Counted from the first letter of the stretch, positions 1 to 6,868 are shown. The stretch: DNA of 8,540 bases from Nitrococcus sp. (GCA_030452365.1 JAKDMK010000079.1:1-8540); one strand, 5' to 3'. A program made the numbers and translations. Notes: generated by a model not told the origin, from the sequence alone.

Positions 1-135
1 CGCCAGAGCACACCGCCCCGAACAGACAATGCCTCTGCAAACATCGGTATCCATCGCCAACTATATCGAGACTAAGCCTAATCCTCCAATCGGGCGTACT
101 TGACCCCCGCGGCCGGAGAGATTGCAATAGCGGCC
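1..135. other. Upstream flank of plsY, no gene identified
   Basis: No convincing gene is visible here. In many gammaproteobacteria folB (dihydroneopterin aldolase) lies divergent from plsY, so I read the minus strand for a FolB start. The minus strand does give short open stretches (one begins with ATG near base 42), but the residues do not resemble the FolB N-terminus. The plus strand has no clear -35/-10 pair for plsY. A plus-strand TTG at 100 is in frame with plsY but has no ribosome binding site before it. Confidence 0.4.
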
Positions 136-729
136 ATGTCCGTTGCAACGATTATCGCGCTTGGCGTGCTTGGCTATTTGTTCGGCTCAGTTTCCACGGC
201 GGTCGTAGTCTGTCGGGTGTTAAGGTTACCTGATCCGCGTGGCGAGGGTTCGGGCAATCCAGGTGCAACCAATGTGCTGCGTATCGGTGGGCGCCTGCCG
301 GCGGCTCTGACCTTGGTGGGCGATTTTCTCAAGGGCACGATTCCTGTGCTCATTGCCCGCGCGATCACCGATGATACGGCCGCGATTGCCTTGGTAGGGT
401 TGGCGGCGTTCATGGGTCACCTCTACCCGCTCTTCTTCGGCTTTCGCGGCGGCAAAGGGGTGGCAACGGGTCTAGGGGTGTTGCTGGGTTGGTCCTGGAT
501 CGCGGCTGCGCTGACCGCGGGCAGCTGGTTGCTGGTGGCGTTAGTCACGCGGCTCTCGTCCTTCGCGGCGCTGATGGCGTTTCTGCTCGCGCCGACCTAC
601 CTCTGGTGGGCGACCCACAGCGGAGCATTAGCCGCGACCATGGCGGCCCTGACGATTGCCCTCTATTGGCGCCACCGGGCCAACATCGCCAGCCTCATGG
701 CCGGCAAAGAGAAGAAGATCGGGCTCTAG
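136..729 (+). CDS. plsY: Glycerol-3-phosphate acyltransferase PlsY
   Basis: PlsY is an integral inner-membrane enzyme that transfers an acyl group from acyl-phosphate to sn-glycerol 3-phosphate, the first step of phospholipid synthesis in the PlsX/PlsY route. The 197-residue product is close to the usual size of about 200. It shows the family signatures: a first hydrophobic helix (residues 3-20), the glycine/asparagine motif GSGNPGATN (38-46), DFLKGTIPV (63-71), and GHLYPLFFGFRGGKGVAT (94-111), the loops known to line the active site. Further hydrophobic helices follow and the tail is basic (AGKEKK), as expected for the cytoplasmic side. I chose ATG 136 because the protein then starts just before the first helix, as in relatives. 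A longer form from TTG 100 adds 12 residues; the only purine-rich site (GGAGAG, 115-120) is rather far from 136, so the start is not certain. It converges on tsaD with a 25-bp gap. Confidence 0.95.
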   Translation: MSVATIIALGVLGYLFGSVSTAVVVCRVLRLPDPRGEGSGNPGATNVLRIGGRLPAALTLVGDFLKGTIPVLIARAITDDTAAIALVGLAAFMGHLYPLFFGFRGGKGVATGLGVLLGWSWIAAALTAGSWLLVALVTRLSSFAALMAFLLAPTYLWWATHSGALAATMAALTIALYWRHRANIASLMAGKEKKIGL

Positions 730-754
730 CGGGGTTTCTGGCTTAGCGGACCAC

Positions 755-1780
755 TTAGCGCGTAGATGGCGCGCGCAGGTCGGTTAGCGGCCAGCGTGTG
801 GCGATGTCGAAAGCGAGCGAACCGTGCTCGCCAGCGGAGAGCCGCAGCCAGCCTGCATAGGCCACCATGGCGGCGTTATCGGTGCAGAACTCGAGGCGCG
901 GATAGTAGATTCGCGCCCCCAAAGCGTGGGTGAGCTCTGCCAAGCGCTCCCGCAGCGGGCCGTTGGCGCTCACACCGCCGGCCACTACCAGGCGCTTTGC
1001 CCCGGTTTGGCGCAATGCCCGCCGGCATTTTAGGTAGAGCGTATCGATCACCGCGTCCTGGAACGCGCGTGCGGTATCGGCGCGAATCTGATCATCAGAG
1101 GTATCGGCGTTGCGCAGAGTGTAGAGTGTGTATGTCTTGAGCCCGCTAAAGCTAAAATCCAGCCCAGGGCGGTCGGTCATGGGGCGTGGGAACTGAAAAC
1201 GCTCGGAATTGCCCTGCTCGGCCAGCCGTTGCAAGGCGGGGCCGCCCGGATAGGGTAGCCCCAGTAGCTTGGCAATTTTATCGAAGGCCTCGCCCGCGGC
1301 ATCGTCCAGGGATTCGCCAAGCAGTCGGTAACGCCCGACGCCGGCGACCTGAACCAGCATGGTGTGGCCCCCGGAGACCAGCAGGGCGACGAAAGGGAAG
1401 CTCGGCGGTGGCTCCTCCAGCATGGGGGCAAGTAGATGGGCCTCCATATGGTGGATGCCTAGGGCCGGGATTCCCAGTGCGTAGGCAAGGCTGCGCGCCA
1501 CGGAAGCGCCGACCAGGAGCGCCCCGGCGAGACCGGGACCGCGGGTATAAGCGACTCCGTCCAGCATTAGGCGGTCCGTAGCGGCCGCCTGCAGCGTCTC
1601 ATCGAGCAAGGGCAGCAGCTTGCGGATGTGATCGCGCGAGGCGAGCTCCGGTACGACCCCGCCATAGCGTGCATGTGATTCGACCTGGCTATAGACGCGA
1701 TGGGCGAGCAGACCGGCGTGGCCATCGTAGACCGCAACGGCGGTTTCATCGCAAGAGGTCTCGATACCCAGTATACGCAT
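755..1780 (-). CDS. tsaD: tRNA N6-threonylcarbamoyladenosine transferase TsaD
   Basis: TsaD (formerly YgjD/Gcp) is the catalytic ASKHA-fold subunit that moves the threonylcarbamoyl group from TC-AMP to A37 of ANN-decoding tRNAs, working with TsaB, TsaE and TsaC in the cytoplasm. The 341 residues match the family length. Visible motifs are the N-terminal [13 protein letters not shown], the metal-binding HHMEAH with H111 and H115 (the iron/zinc ligands), SGGHTMLV (136-143), [19 protein letters not shown] (163-181), FSFSGLKT (209-216), [13 protein letters not shown] (265-277) and FCTDNAAM with D301, the third metal ligand. The ATG at 1780 gives the conserved N-terminus directly; no strong ribosome binding site precedes it. 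The gene is divergent from rpsU across 318 bp and convergent with plsY, the arrangement of many gammaproteobacteria. The CAU-anticodon tRNA in this window reads AUA or AUG, so it is a plausible t6A substrate. Confidence 0.98.
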   Translation of the reverse strand: MRILGIETSCDETAVAVYDGHAGLLAHRVYSQVESHARYGGVVPELASRDHIRKLLPLLDETLQAAATDRLMLDGVAYTRGPGLAGALLVGASVARSLAYALGIPALGIHHMEAHLLAPMLEEPPPSFPFVALLVSGGHTMLVQVAGVGRYRLLGESLDDAAGEAFDKIAKLLGLPYPGGPALQRLAEQGNSERFQFPRPMTDRPGLDFSFSGLKTYTLYTLRNADTSDDQIRADTARAFQDAVIDTLYLKCRRALRQTGAKRLVVAGGVSANGPLRERLAELTHALGARIYYPRLEFCTDNAAMVAYAGWLRLSAGEHGSLAFDIATRWPLTDLRAPSTR

Positions 1781-1830
1781 GATGTGGGGTTCTCAGGTGG
1801 CACTCGATCGCTTGGGCTACGCGTAGCTTT

Positions 1831-1859
1831 TTGCAATTGTCCGTCATGCCATCTAAAAT
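1831..1859 (+). promoter_or_regulatory. Candidate sigma-70 promoter for the rpsU-dnaG-rpoD operon
   Basis: TTGCAA (1831-1836) and TAAAAT (1854-1859) are separated by exactly 17 bp. Four of six and five of six positions match the sigma-70 consensus. Transcription would begin near 1866, giving a leader of about 230 bases that runs through the inverted-repeat element at 1900-2057 before reaching the rpsU ribosome binding site. It is the best-spaced plus-strand pair between tsaD and rpsU. Confidence 0.5.
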
Positions 1860-1884
1860 TTACCGTTTGCCCTACAAATGTCGA
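1857..1884 (-). promoter_or_regulatory. Candidate tsaD promoter
   Basis: Read on the minus strand, TCGACA (1884-1879, five of six to TTGACA) and TAAATT (1862-1857, four of six to TATAAT) are separated by 16 bp. This would start transcription about 70 bases before the tsaD ATG. Its -10 overlaps the -10 of the candidate rpsU promoter on the other strand. The match is moderate and no other minus-strand pair looked better. Confidence 0.3.
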
Positions 1885-1899
1885 TTCACTGAGTCTAGT

Positions 1900-2057
1900 C
1901 TTAAGGTAACTAATGACCCCCTTCGGCGCAGAATGCCTTGTTCGCACTGTCATTCTGCGCGGAGCCGTACGGCGAAGTCGCAGAAACTGGTCGCTGGATC
2001 CTGCGACTCCGCTTCGCTGCGCGCCGGATGACGAGGGGTGATTAGTTACGTCTTAAG
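1900..2057. repeat. Inverted-repeat (MITE-like) element upstream of rpsU
   Basis: The stretch is bounded by CTTAAG at both ends (1900-1905 and 2052-2057). Just inside lie matching terminal inverted repeats: GTAACTAATGACCCC (1906-1920) against GGGGTGATTAGTTAC (2035-2049), 14 of 15 positions complementary; the right end has two extra bases before CTTAAG. The interior is palindromic: GCGCAGAATG (1926-1935) pairs with CATTCTGCGC (1951-1960). A longer imperfect hairpin joins GTCAT (1949-1953), GCGCG (1957-1961) and AGTCGCAG (1976-1983) to ATGAC (2028-2032), CGCGC (2020-2024) and CTGCGACT (2001-2008). The 10-bp palindrome GCCGTACGGC sits at 1964-1973. No ORF of note is inside. This is the architecture of a small non-autonomous transposable element or a dispersed palindromic repeat; because CTTAAG is itself a palindrome it could be a target duplication or part of the inverted repeat. 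Confidence 0.65.
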
Positions 2058-2070
2058 TAGATAGTACAAT
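2042..2070 (+). promoter_or_regulatory. Possible second rpsU promoter at the element's right edge
   Basis: TACAAT (2065-2070) is a five-of-six match to the -10 consensus and lies just outside the right end of the repeat element. At 17 bp upstream is TTAGTT (2042-2047), a poor -35 that lies within the element's terminal repeat. A transcript from it would start near 2077, only a few bases before the ribosome binding site. The weak -35 keeps confidence low. Confidence 0.3.
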
Positions 2071-2080
2071 GCTCAGCCAA

Positions 2081-2088
2081 GAGGAGGT
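2081..2088 (+). promoter_or_regulatory. Strong ribosome binding site of rpsU
   Basis: GAGGAGGT is nearly a full anti-Shine-Dalgarno complement and stands 10 bases before ATG 2099. It decides the start of rpsU, because the upstream in-frame ATG at 2069 has no such site. Confidence 0.85.
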
Positions 2089-2098
2089 ATATAGCTAC

Positions 2099-2314
2099 AT
2101 GCCACAGGTGAAGGTGCGCGAGAACGAGCCCTTCGAGGTTGCTCTGCGCCGGTTCAAGCGCTCCTGCGAGAAGGCGGGAATTCTCTCCGAGATACGCCGT
2201 CGTGAACACTACGAAAAGCCCACCCAGGTGCGCAAGCGCAAGCAGGCTGCTGCCGTGAAGCGGCATCTCAAGCGCCTGCAGCGCGAGGTGCAACGCCGTC
2301 AGCGCTTGTACTAA
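2099..2314 (+). CDS. rpsU: 30S ribosomal protein S21 (bS21)
   Basis: bS21 is a small basic protein of the 30S platform, near the 3' end of 16S rRNA, and helps base pairing with the Shine-Dalgarno sequence during initiation. The product has 71 residues, the standard length, and begins [21 protein letters not shown], the conserved family N-terminus, followed by [15 protein letters not shown] and an Arg/Lys-rich C-terminal helix ending RLY. ATG 2099 is chosen over the in-frame ATG 2069 because it matches the family N-terminus and is served by GAGGAGGT. It is the first gene of the macromolecular synthesis operon, with the GatB/YqeY gene 24 bp after it. Confidence 0.98.
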   Translation: MPQVKVRENEPFEVALRRFKRSCEKAGILSEIRRREHYEKPTQVRKRKQAAAVKRHLKRLQREVQRRQRLY

Positions 2315-2338
2315 CCTACGGCTCCAGCCTGCCCATCT

Positions 2339-2791
2339 ATGAGCGAGCTCAAAGACGAAATCAACGAAGCGGTCAAGGCCGCGATGCGCGCCGCGGACAA
2401 GGCGCGTCTTAGTACCTTGCGCATGGTCATGGCGGCCATCAAGCAGCGCGAAGTGGATGAGCGCCGAGAGCTCTCGAATGCTGATATCGTGGCGGTCCTT
2501 AGCAAGATGCTCAAGCAGCGACGCGAGTCCTACGCACAGTTTCGCGACGCCGGGCGCCAGGATCTTGCCGACAAGGAGCACTCTGAAATCGATTGCATCA
2601 ATGAGTTCATGCCGCAGCCACTCGCCGATGCCGAAATCGATCAGCTCATCGATGCCGCCATTGCCGAGACGCAAGCCCGATCCATCGCCGACATGGGCAA
2701 GGTCATGGGGGTCCTTAAACCCAAGATGCAGGGTCGGGCCGAGCTCGGCGCGGTCAGTGCCCGTGTGAAAGCGCGGCTGCCGGGTGCATGA
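2339..2791 (+). CDS. GatB/YqeY domain-containing protein
   Basis: This is a 150-residue protein of the YqeY family, related to the C-terminal tRNA-interacting helical domain of GatB (the amidotransferase subunit), here as a free-standing protein. Visible family marks are the N-terminal helix with ALRDAR-like KARLSTLRMVMAAIK (residues 21-35), EVDERRELSNADIV, KMLKQRRESYAQF, the middle EFMPQPL (88-94), and the C-terminal DMGKVMGVLKPKMQGRAELGAVSARVK typical of tRNA-binding GatB/YqeY tails. The biochemical role of free YqeY is not settled; a tRNA or translation link is inferred from the domain. No clear Shine-Dalgarno precedes ATG 2339, which lies 24 bp after rpsU, so it probably depends on the operon transcript and perhaps on coupling. 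The gene occupies the place between rpsU and dnaG seen in Pseudomonas-type operons. Confidence 0.93.
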   Translation: MSELKDEINEAVKAAMRAADKARLSTLRMVMAAIKQREVDERRELSNADIVAVLSKMLKQRRESYAQFRDAGRQDLADKEHSEIDCINEFMPQPLADAEIDQLIDAAIAETQARSIADMGKVMGVLKPKMQGRAELGAVSARVKARLPGA

Positions 2792-2861
2792 TCTTGCCTG
2801 GCAATAGAAACGTTGGCCTTGGTTTGTACTGTGCCAAGCGAGCTAATCTACATACCTGGCT
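2792..2861. other. yqeY-dnaG spacer with weak hairpin
   Basis: The 70-bp spacer contains CTTGG (2818-2822) that can pair with CCAAG (2834-2838) around an 11-base loop. There is no following T tract, so it does not look like a standard terminator. In E. coli the region before dnaG holds an attenuating terminator and an RNA processing site that lower primase synthesis; this stem may be a weak equivalent, but that is inference. No clear Shine-Dalgarno precedes dnaG, which fits low primase output. Confidence 0.25.
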
Positions 2862-4595
2862 ATGGCCGGAAAAATACCTGAGCGTTTTATCGATGAGCTG
2901 CTCAATCGAGTCGATATCGTTGATCTTGTCGGTGAGCGCGTACAGCTGAAGCGATTGGGAGGCAACTACCAGGCCCTTTGCCCTTTCCATAACGAAAAAA
3001 CGCCGTCGTTTACCGTCAGCCAGCCGAAACAATTTTATCATTGCTTCGGCTGTGGCGCGCATGGCACCGCCATCCGCTTCTTGATGGAGTACGATCGGAT
3101 GGATTTTCGCGATGCAGTGGGGCAGCTTGCGCGCCGGATCGGACTGGAGGTTCCGGAGGGGGCGCGTGCGGTAAACGTCGAGCAACATGAGAGGCTCTAC
3201 CAAATGCTTGGCCGCGCGGCGGAGCTCTACCAGAAATGGTTGTATGATCATCCGTCGCGCCAATGCGCGATGCGCTACCTCAAGTCCCGTGGGCTCAATG
3301 CCGAAATCGCGACGCGGTTCGGGCTCGGCTTCGCACCGCCTGGTTGGGATCACCTTGCTCGCTCGATACCCGAACGCGAAGATCTGGTGGCAGTTGGGCT
3401 GCTTATTCAGAAGGCGGGCAATCAGCCCTACGATCGGTTCCGTGATCGGATCATGTTCCCGATCCGCGATCGGCGCGGCCGCACAATCGGTTTCGGTGGT
3501 CGCGCGCTCGGGGATGGCAATCCTAAGTATCTGAATTCGCCGGATTCTCCAATTTTCCATAAGGGCCAGGAACTTTACGGTCTCGACAAGGTCCTTGAGT
3601 TGGACCGGCGCCCAGCCGCTATCGTAGTTGTCGAAGGGTATATGGACGTGGTGGCTCTGGCGCAGTATGGGCTGCCCCGTGTGGTCGCTACCTTAGGCAC
3701 AGCGACGTCTACCTTGCAGGTTGAGCGGCTATTTCGCTCAACTCGGGATTTGATATTCTGCTTCGATGGCGACGCCGCGGGTCGCCAGGCGGCGTGGCGG
3801 GCACTGCTGAGCACATTGCCTACCCTGCGAGAGGGACGCCAAGCACGTTTCCTCTTTCTCCCTGAAGGAGAGGATCCGGATAGTTTTGTTCGCTCAAAGG
3901 GGCAGGAGGCTACTGCCGCCGCGTTGCGCGATGCTCGACCATTATCGGATTTTTTATTAGAGCATCTAGCGCTCGACGTAGATATGAGCACCATCGATGG
4001 GCGCGCCCGACTAGTGGACGAGGCGCTGCCGCTGCTGCGGCGGCTGCCGGCGGATGTATTCCGGCGCATGTTGATCGAGCGGCTAGCGCTGCTGGTGCAG
4101 CTGGAGCCAGGTTATATCGAGGCCTGCACCGATGCCAGGGAAAAGCCGGGACCGAAGGTCGGTGCGGCGCCGCGGGGAGGCAAGATGCCAATGGTGCGGC
4201 GCACGCCGGTGCGATTGGCGCTCGCGCTGCTTTTGCACCGCCCCTCCTTGGCGCAGCTGGTGAATGATGTCGAGAGCCTTCGCGATTCAGCGATTCCAGG
4301 TCTGCCGCTGCTGGTGCAACTACTTGAGTTGGCTCACCTGAAACCGCATATCAATAGCCCAGGGCTGCTGGAGCATTACCGTGACAGTGAGCATGAAGCG
4401 GCACTGTGGAAGCTTGCCACATGGGACCATATGGTTCCTGAGCTTGGAATGGAGGCGGAGTTTCGGGGTGCGTTGGCGCGAGTACATGCATTGCTGCACA
4501 CAAAACGTTTGCAATACTTAAATGAGCGACTGCAACGTGGCGAGCTGACTAGCGCGGAGTGGCGGGAATGGGTGAGCCTAAAGCAAGGATCCTAA
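2862..4595 (+). CDS. dnaG: DNA primase DnaG
   Basis: DnaG synthesises the short RNA primers used by DNA polymerase III at the replication fork, recruited by the DnaB helicase. The 577-residue product has the three expected parts. The N-terminal zinc-binding domain carries C40, H43, C61 and C64 (CPFHNEKTPSF and FYHCFGCGAHG). The RNA polymerase core (about 110-430) includes FRDRIMFPIRDRRGRTIGFGGR (193-214) and the TOPRIM fold with VVVEGYMDVVAL (E258), the metal aspartates in FDGDAAG (D302, D304) and EDPD (D338, D340). The C-terminal region (about 440-577) is a helical, lower-similarity DnaB-interaction domain. All catalytic residues are present. ATG 2862 gives the usual start just before IPERFIDELLNRVDIVD. 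Translation initiation looks weak, with no clear ribosome binding site. It is the third gene of the operon. Confidence 0.99.
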   Translation: MAGKIPERFIDELLNRVDIVDLVGERVQLKRLGGNYQALCPFHNEKTPSFTVSQPKQFYHCFGCGAHGTAIRFLMEYDRMDFRDAVGQLARRIGLEVPEGARAVNVEQHERLYQMLGRAAELYQKWLYDHPSRQCAMRYLKSRGLNAEIATRFGLGFAPPGWDHLARSIPEREDLVAVGLLIQKAGNQPYDRFRDRIMFPIRDRRGRTIGFGGRALGDGNPKYLNSPDSPIFHKGQELYGLDKVLELDRRPAAIVVVEGYMDVVALAQYGLPRVVATLGTATSTLQVERLFRSTRDLIFCFDGDAAGRQAAWRALLSTLPTLREGRQARFLFLPEGEDPDSFVRSKGQEATAAALRDARPLSDFLLEHLALDVDMSTIDGRARLVDEALPLLRRLPADVFRRMLIERLALLVQLEPGYIEACTDAREKPGPKVGAAPRGGKMPMVRRTPVRLALALLLHRPSLAQLVNDVESLRDSAIPGLPLLVQLLELAHLKPHINSPGLLEHYRDSEHEAALWKLATWDHMVPELGMEAEFRGALARVHALLHTKRLQYLNERLQRGELTSAEWREWVSLKQGS

Positions 4596-4654
4596 GTCAA
4601 GACAGGCGCATCTGTCTGCATGGACAAGTGAACTCAATGGGTTATATTGAATAC

Positions 4655-4679
4655 TTGACAGTCTCTATTAGACTATAAT
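4655..4679 (+). promoter_or_regulatory. Promoter-like sequence before rpoD with abnormal spacing
   Basis: A perfect TTGACA (4655-4660) and a perfect TATAAT (4674-4679) occur 38 bp before the rpoD start, but are only 13 bp apart, against the usual 16-18. Between them lies the inverted repeat AGTCT - CTATT - AGACT (4660-4664 and 4670-4674), overlapping both hexamers. No alternative -35 at 16-18 bp from TATAAT is good, although TTGAAT (4647-4652) lies 21 bp upstream. Either the strong -10 works with little -35 help, or another factor acts here. Transcription from TATAAT would start near 4686. Confidence 0.5.
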
Positions 4680-4716
4680 GTCGGTACAACCTTACGGCGT
4701 AGCCAATATACAGATT

Positions 4717-6540
4717 ATGACCATTCAGGATCAACAGTCCCAGATCAGAGAACTGATCGCCCGCGGCAAGGAACAGGGCTATCTCACCTATGCTGAGGTT
4801 AACGATCATTTGCCGGATGACATCGTCGATCCGGAGCAGATCGAAGACATTATTGGCATGATCAATGATATGGGGATAAGTGTCCACGAGACAGCCCCTG
4901 ACTCCGATGCGCTGCTCTTGAGCGATGCCGCTGTCGCAACCGATGAGGACGAGGCCGAAGAGGCTGCGGCGGCGCTCGCCTCAGTAGACGCGGAATTCGG
5001 CCGGACCACTGACCCCGTGCGCATGTATATGCGCGAGATGGGGACTGTGGAACTGCTCACGCGGGAGGGCGAGATCCAGCTTGCCAAGCGCATCGAGGAA
5101 GGTCTAGATCAGGTGCTGCGCGCGTTGTCGGCTTATCCCGAGTCGGCGCGCACGCTCTATGCGCTGCATGAACACGTCGCGACCGGACGGGTTCGCCTGT
5201 CGGAGATCCTGGCCGGCTTCCGGACTTCGGAAGACGAGCTTGCCGGCAGCGCGGATGCCGTGGACGTGTCCGCGCGCGCAGTCGAAGAAGGCGAGGAAGA
5301 CGATTCCGGCTCCGTCGCGGACAACGGTCCCAACCCTGAGCTGGCAAATTTACTGTTCAGCCGCATGCGGGAGCTGCACGAGACGCTAGTGATCAGCCTG
5401 CGGGCGGAAGGCAGTGGCTCGGAGCGCAACCGCGAGCTGCGCGAGGAGATGAGCGATCTCTTCTTCTCTATGAAGTTCGCCCCCAAGGTGATTGACGGCA
5501 TGGCTGAAAACTTGCGCAAGGCCGTCGAGCGTATTCGCCGTGCCGAGCGGGAGGTGACTCGGATTTGTGTCAAGCAGGCTGGTATGCCACGCAAGGAGTT
5601 CCTTGCGTTGTTCCCAGGCCGTGAGACCGATCCGAGCTGGGTGGACGAGTTGATCCGAGCGGACAAGCCGTACTCCAGGGCCGTGGTGGAGCGCAAGCAA
5701 GATGTGCTTGAGGCCCAGGCCGGCTTGGCGGCCATCCAGGAAGTCACGGGATTGGCGGTGAGCGAGGTCAAAGAGATCAACCGCCGTATGTCCATCGGCG
5801 AGGCCAAGGCACGGCGGGCGAAGAAGGAGATGGTCGAGGCGAACTTGCGCCTGGTCATATCTATCGCCAAAAAGTATACCAACCGCGGTCTTCAGTTCCT
5901 CGACTTGATCCAGGAAGGCAATATCGGCTTGATGAAAGCGGTGGACAAGTTCGAATATCGGCGCGGTTACAAGTTCTCCACCTACGCCACCTGGTGGATC
6001 CGTCAGGCCATTACGCGCTCGATTGCGGACCAGGCGCGGACCATTCGCATACCGGTGCACATGATCGAGACCATCAACAAGCTCAATCGAACCTCGCGCC
6101 AGATGCTTCAGGAAATGGGACGTGAGCCGCAGCCCGATGAGCTGGCCGAGCGCATGGAGATGCCCGAGGACAAGGTGCGCAAGGTTCTCAAGATCGCAAA
6201 GGAGCCCATCTCGATGGAGACGCCCATCGGCGACGACGAGGATTCCCATCTCGGGGACTTCATCGAAGACGCTGCCGTGATGTCACCAGTCGACTCGGCT
6301 ACCCGTGAGGGCCTGAAGGAGTCCGTGCGTGAGGTGCTGGCCGGATTGACTCCACGCGAAGCCAAGGTGCTGCGGATGCGTTTCGGCATCGATATGAATA
6401 CCGACCATACCCTGGAAGAGGTCGGCAAGCAGTTTGACGTCACGCGCGAGCGGATTCGCCAGATCGAGGCCAAGGCATTGCGCAAGTTGCGGCATCCAAC
6501 GCGCTCGGAGTCACTGCGCAGTTTCTTGGATGAGACCTAA
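4717..6540 (+). CDS. rpoD: RNA polymerase primary sigma factor RpoD (sigma-70)
   Basis: RpoD directs core RNA polymerase to housekeeping promoters. From ATG 4717 the product has 607 residues, close to the 613 of E. coli. Region 1.1 is the N-terminal stretch [27 protein letters not shown], followed by an acidic linker, region 1.2 ([21 protein letters not shown]), the long non-conserved insert of group 1 gammaproteobacterial sigmas, then region 2 ([21 protein letters not shown], and [14 protein letters not shown] with W426/W427 for -10 melting), region 3 ([33 protein letters not shown]) and region 4, whose helix-turn-helix [27 protein letters not shown] (about 565-594) reads the -35. An in-frame ATG at 4678 overlaps the -10 box and would not be in a transcript from that promoter; ATG 4717 also matches the family N-terminus. 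No strong ribosome binding site is visible. It is the last gene of the operon. Confidence 0.99.
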   Translation: MTIQDQQSQIRELIARGKEQGYLTYAEVNDHLPDDIVDPEQIEDIIGMINDMGISVHETAPDSDALLLSDAAVATDEDEAEEAAAALASVDAEFGRTTDPVRMYMREMGTVELLTREGEIQLAKRIEEGLDQVLRALSAYPESARTLYALHEHVATGRVRLSEILAGFRTSEDELAGSADAVDVSARAVEEGEEDDSGSVADNGPNPELANLLFSRMRELHETLVISLRAEGSGSERNRELREEMSDLFFSMKFAPKVIDGMAENLRKAVERIRRAEREVTRICVKQAGMPRKEFLALFPGRETDPSWVDELIRADKPYSRAVVERKQDVLEAQAGLAAIQEVTGLAVSEVKEINRRMSIGEAKARRAKKEMVEANLRLVISIAKKYTNRGLQFLDLIQEGNIGLMKAVDKFEYRRGYKFSTYATWWIRQAITRSIADQARTIRIPVHMIETINKLNRTSRQMLQEMGREPQPDELAERMEMPEDKVRKVLKIAKEPISMETPIGDDEDSHLGDFIEDAAVMSPVDSATREGLKESVREVLAGLTPREAKVLRMRFGIDMNTDHTLEEVGKQFDVTRERIRQIEAKALRKLRHPTRSESLRSFLDET

Positions 6541-6602
6541 AACCTGTCTGGGGCAGCGCACAGCAAGCGATTCTTACTCACAAGCCTTCGAACTGTGCCA
6601 TT

Positions 6603-6633
6603 GGCGGCAAGCCGTGAGTTAGGGCTTGCCGCC
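6603..6633 (+). terminator. Strong 11-bp hairpin after rpoD, possible terminator
   Basis: GGCGGCAAGCC (6603-6613) pairs perfectly with GGCTTGCCGCC (6623-6633) around a 9-base loop, 63 bases after the rpoD stop. Position and stem strength suit a transcription terminator or a 3'-end stabiliser of the operon mRNA. It lacks the T tract of a standard intrinsic terminator (GTGGCGC follows), so rho assistance or an RNA-stability role is as likely. Confidence 0.5.
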
Positions 6634-6635
6634 GT

Positions 6636-6713
6636 GGCGCTGGGTCAATGTGCTAAAGCGCCGTGGCGCCTGCCCGATATCTCGGATTGCGTGCGCATCA
6701 GCGCAACGCGCAA
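6636..6713 (+). repeat. Further GC-rich hairpins between rpoD and the tRNA
   Basis: Several more inverted repeats follow the first hairpin. GGCGC (6636-6640) can pair with GCGCC (6658-6662), or that GCGCC can pair with the adjacent GGCGC in GCGCCGTGGCGC (6658-6669). CCGTGGCGC occurs twice as a direct repeat (6632-6640 and 6661-6669). TTGCGTGCGC (6687-6696) pairs with GCGCA (6701-6705) and CGCAA (6709-6713) with a 3-base bulge and an ATCA loop. No coding potential is seen in 6541-6794. Confidence 0.4.
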
Positions 6714-6753
6714 GCCCGGCGCAATGAGCTAGGTCCGATCCTCCCTCACGGGT

Positions 6754-6770
6754 TATACTTTCGCCCTGCC
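6754..6770 (+). promoter_or_regulatory. tRNA promoter -10 with GC-rich discriminator
   Basis: TATACT (6754-6759) is a five-of-six -10 box about 36 bases before the tRNA. It is followed by TTCGCCCTGCC, a C-rich discriminator of the type found at stable-RNA promoters under ppGpp (stringent) control. No good -35 is present 16-18 bp upstream, so the promoter call rests on the -10, the discriminator and the position. Confidence 0.5.
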
Positions 6771-6794
6771 AGATTCCACAGACGCAACATTTCT

Positions 6795-6868
<74 letters not shown>

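Noticed and set aside
1..60. Minus-strand folB start divergent from plsY
   Set aside because: The translated residues do not match the dihydroneopterin aldolase N-terminus in any frame.
100..135. Longer PlsY start at TTG 100
   Set aside because: It adds 12 unconserved residues before the first membrane helix and has no ribosome binding site; ATG 136 matches family length.
1900..2057. CRISPR array or tandem repeats before rpsU
   Set aside because: The repeats are inverted, not direct with regular spacers, and only one unit is present.
2069..2098. Longer S21 from ATG 2069
   Set aside because: It would add 10 residues absent from the family, overlaps the possible -10 box, and places the strong ribosome binding site inside the gene.
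2042..2674. Minus-strand ORF of 210 codons opposite rpsU and yqeY
   Set aside because: It is the shadow of two well-recognised plus-strand genes and has no recognisable motif.
2754..3560. Minus-strand ORF of 268 codons opposite dnaG
   Set aside because: It is antisense to the conserved primase zinc and core domains, with no family signature.
4678..4716. Longer RpoD from ATG 4678
   Set aside because: The ATG overlaps TATAAT and would precede the transcription start of that promoter; the extra 13 residues are not part of the sigma-70 N-terminus.
5386..6249. Minus-strand ORF of 287 codons opposite rpoD
   Set aside because: It lies wholly within the conserved sigma factor gene; long antisense frames are common in GC-rich genes.
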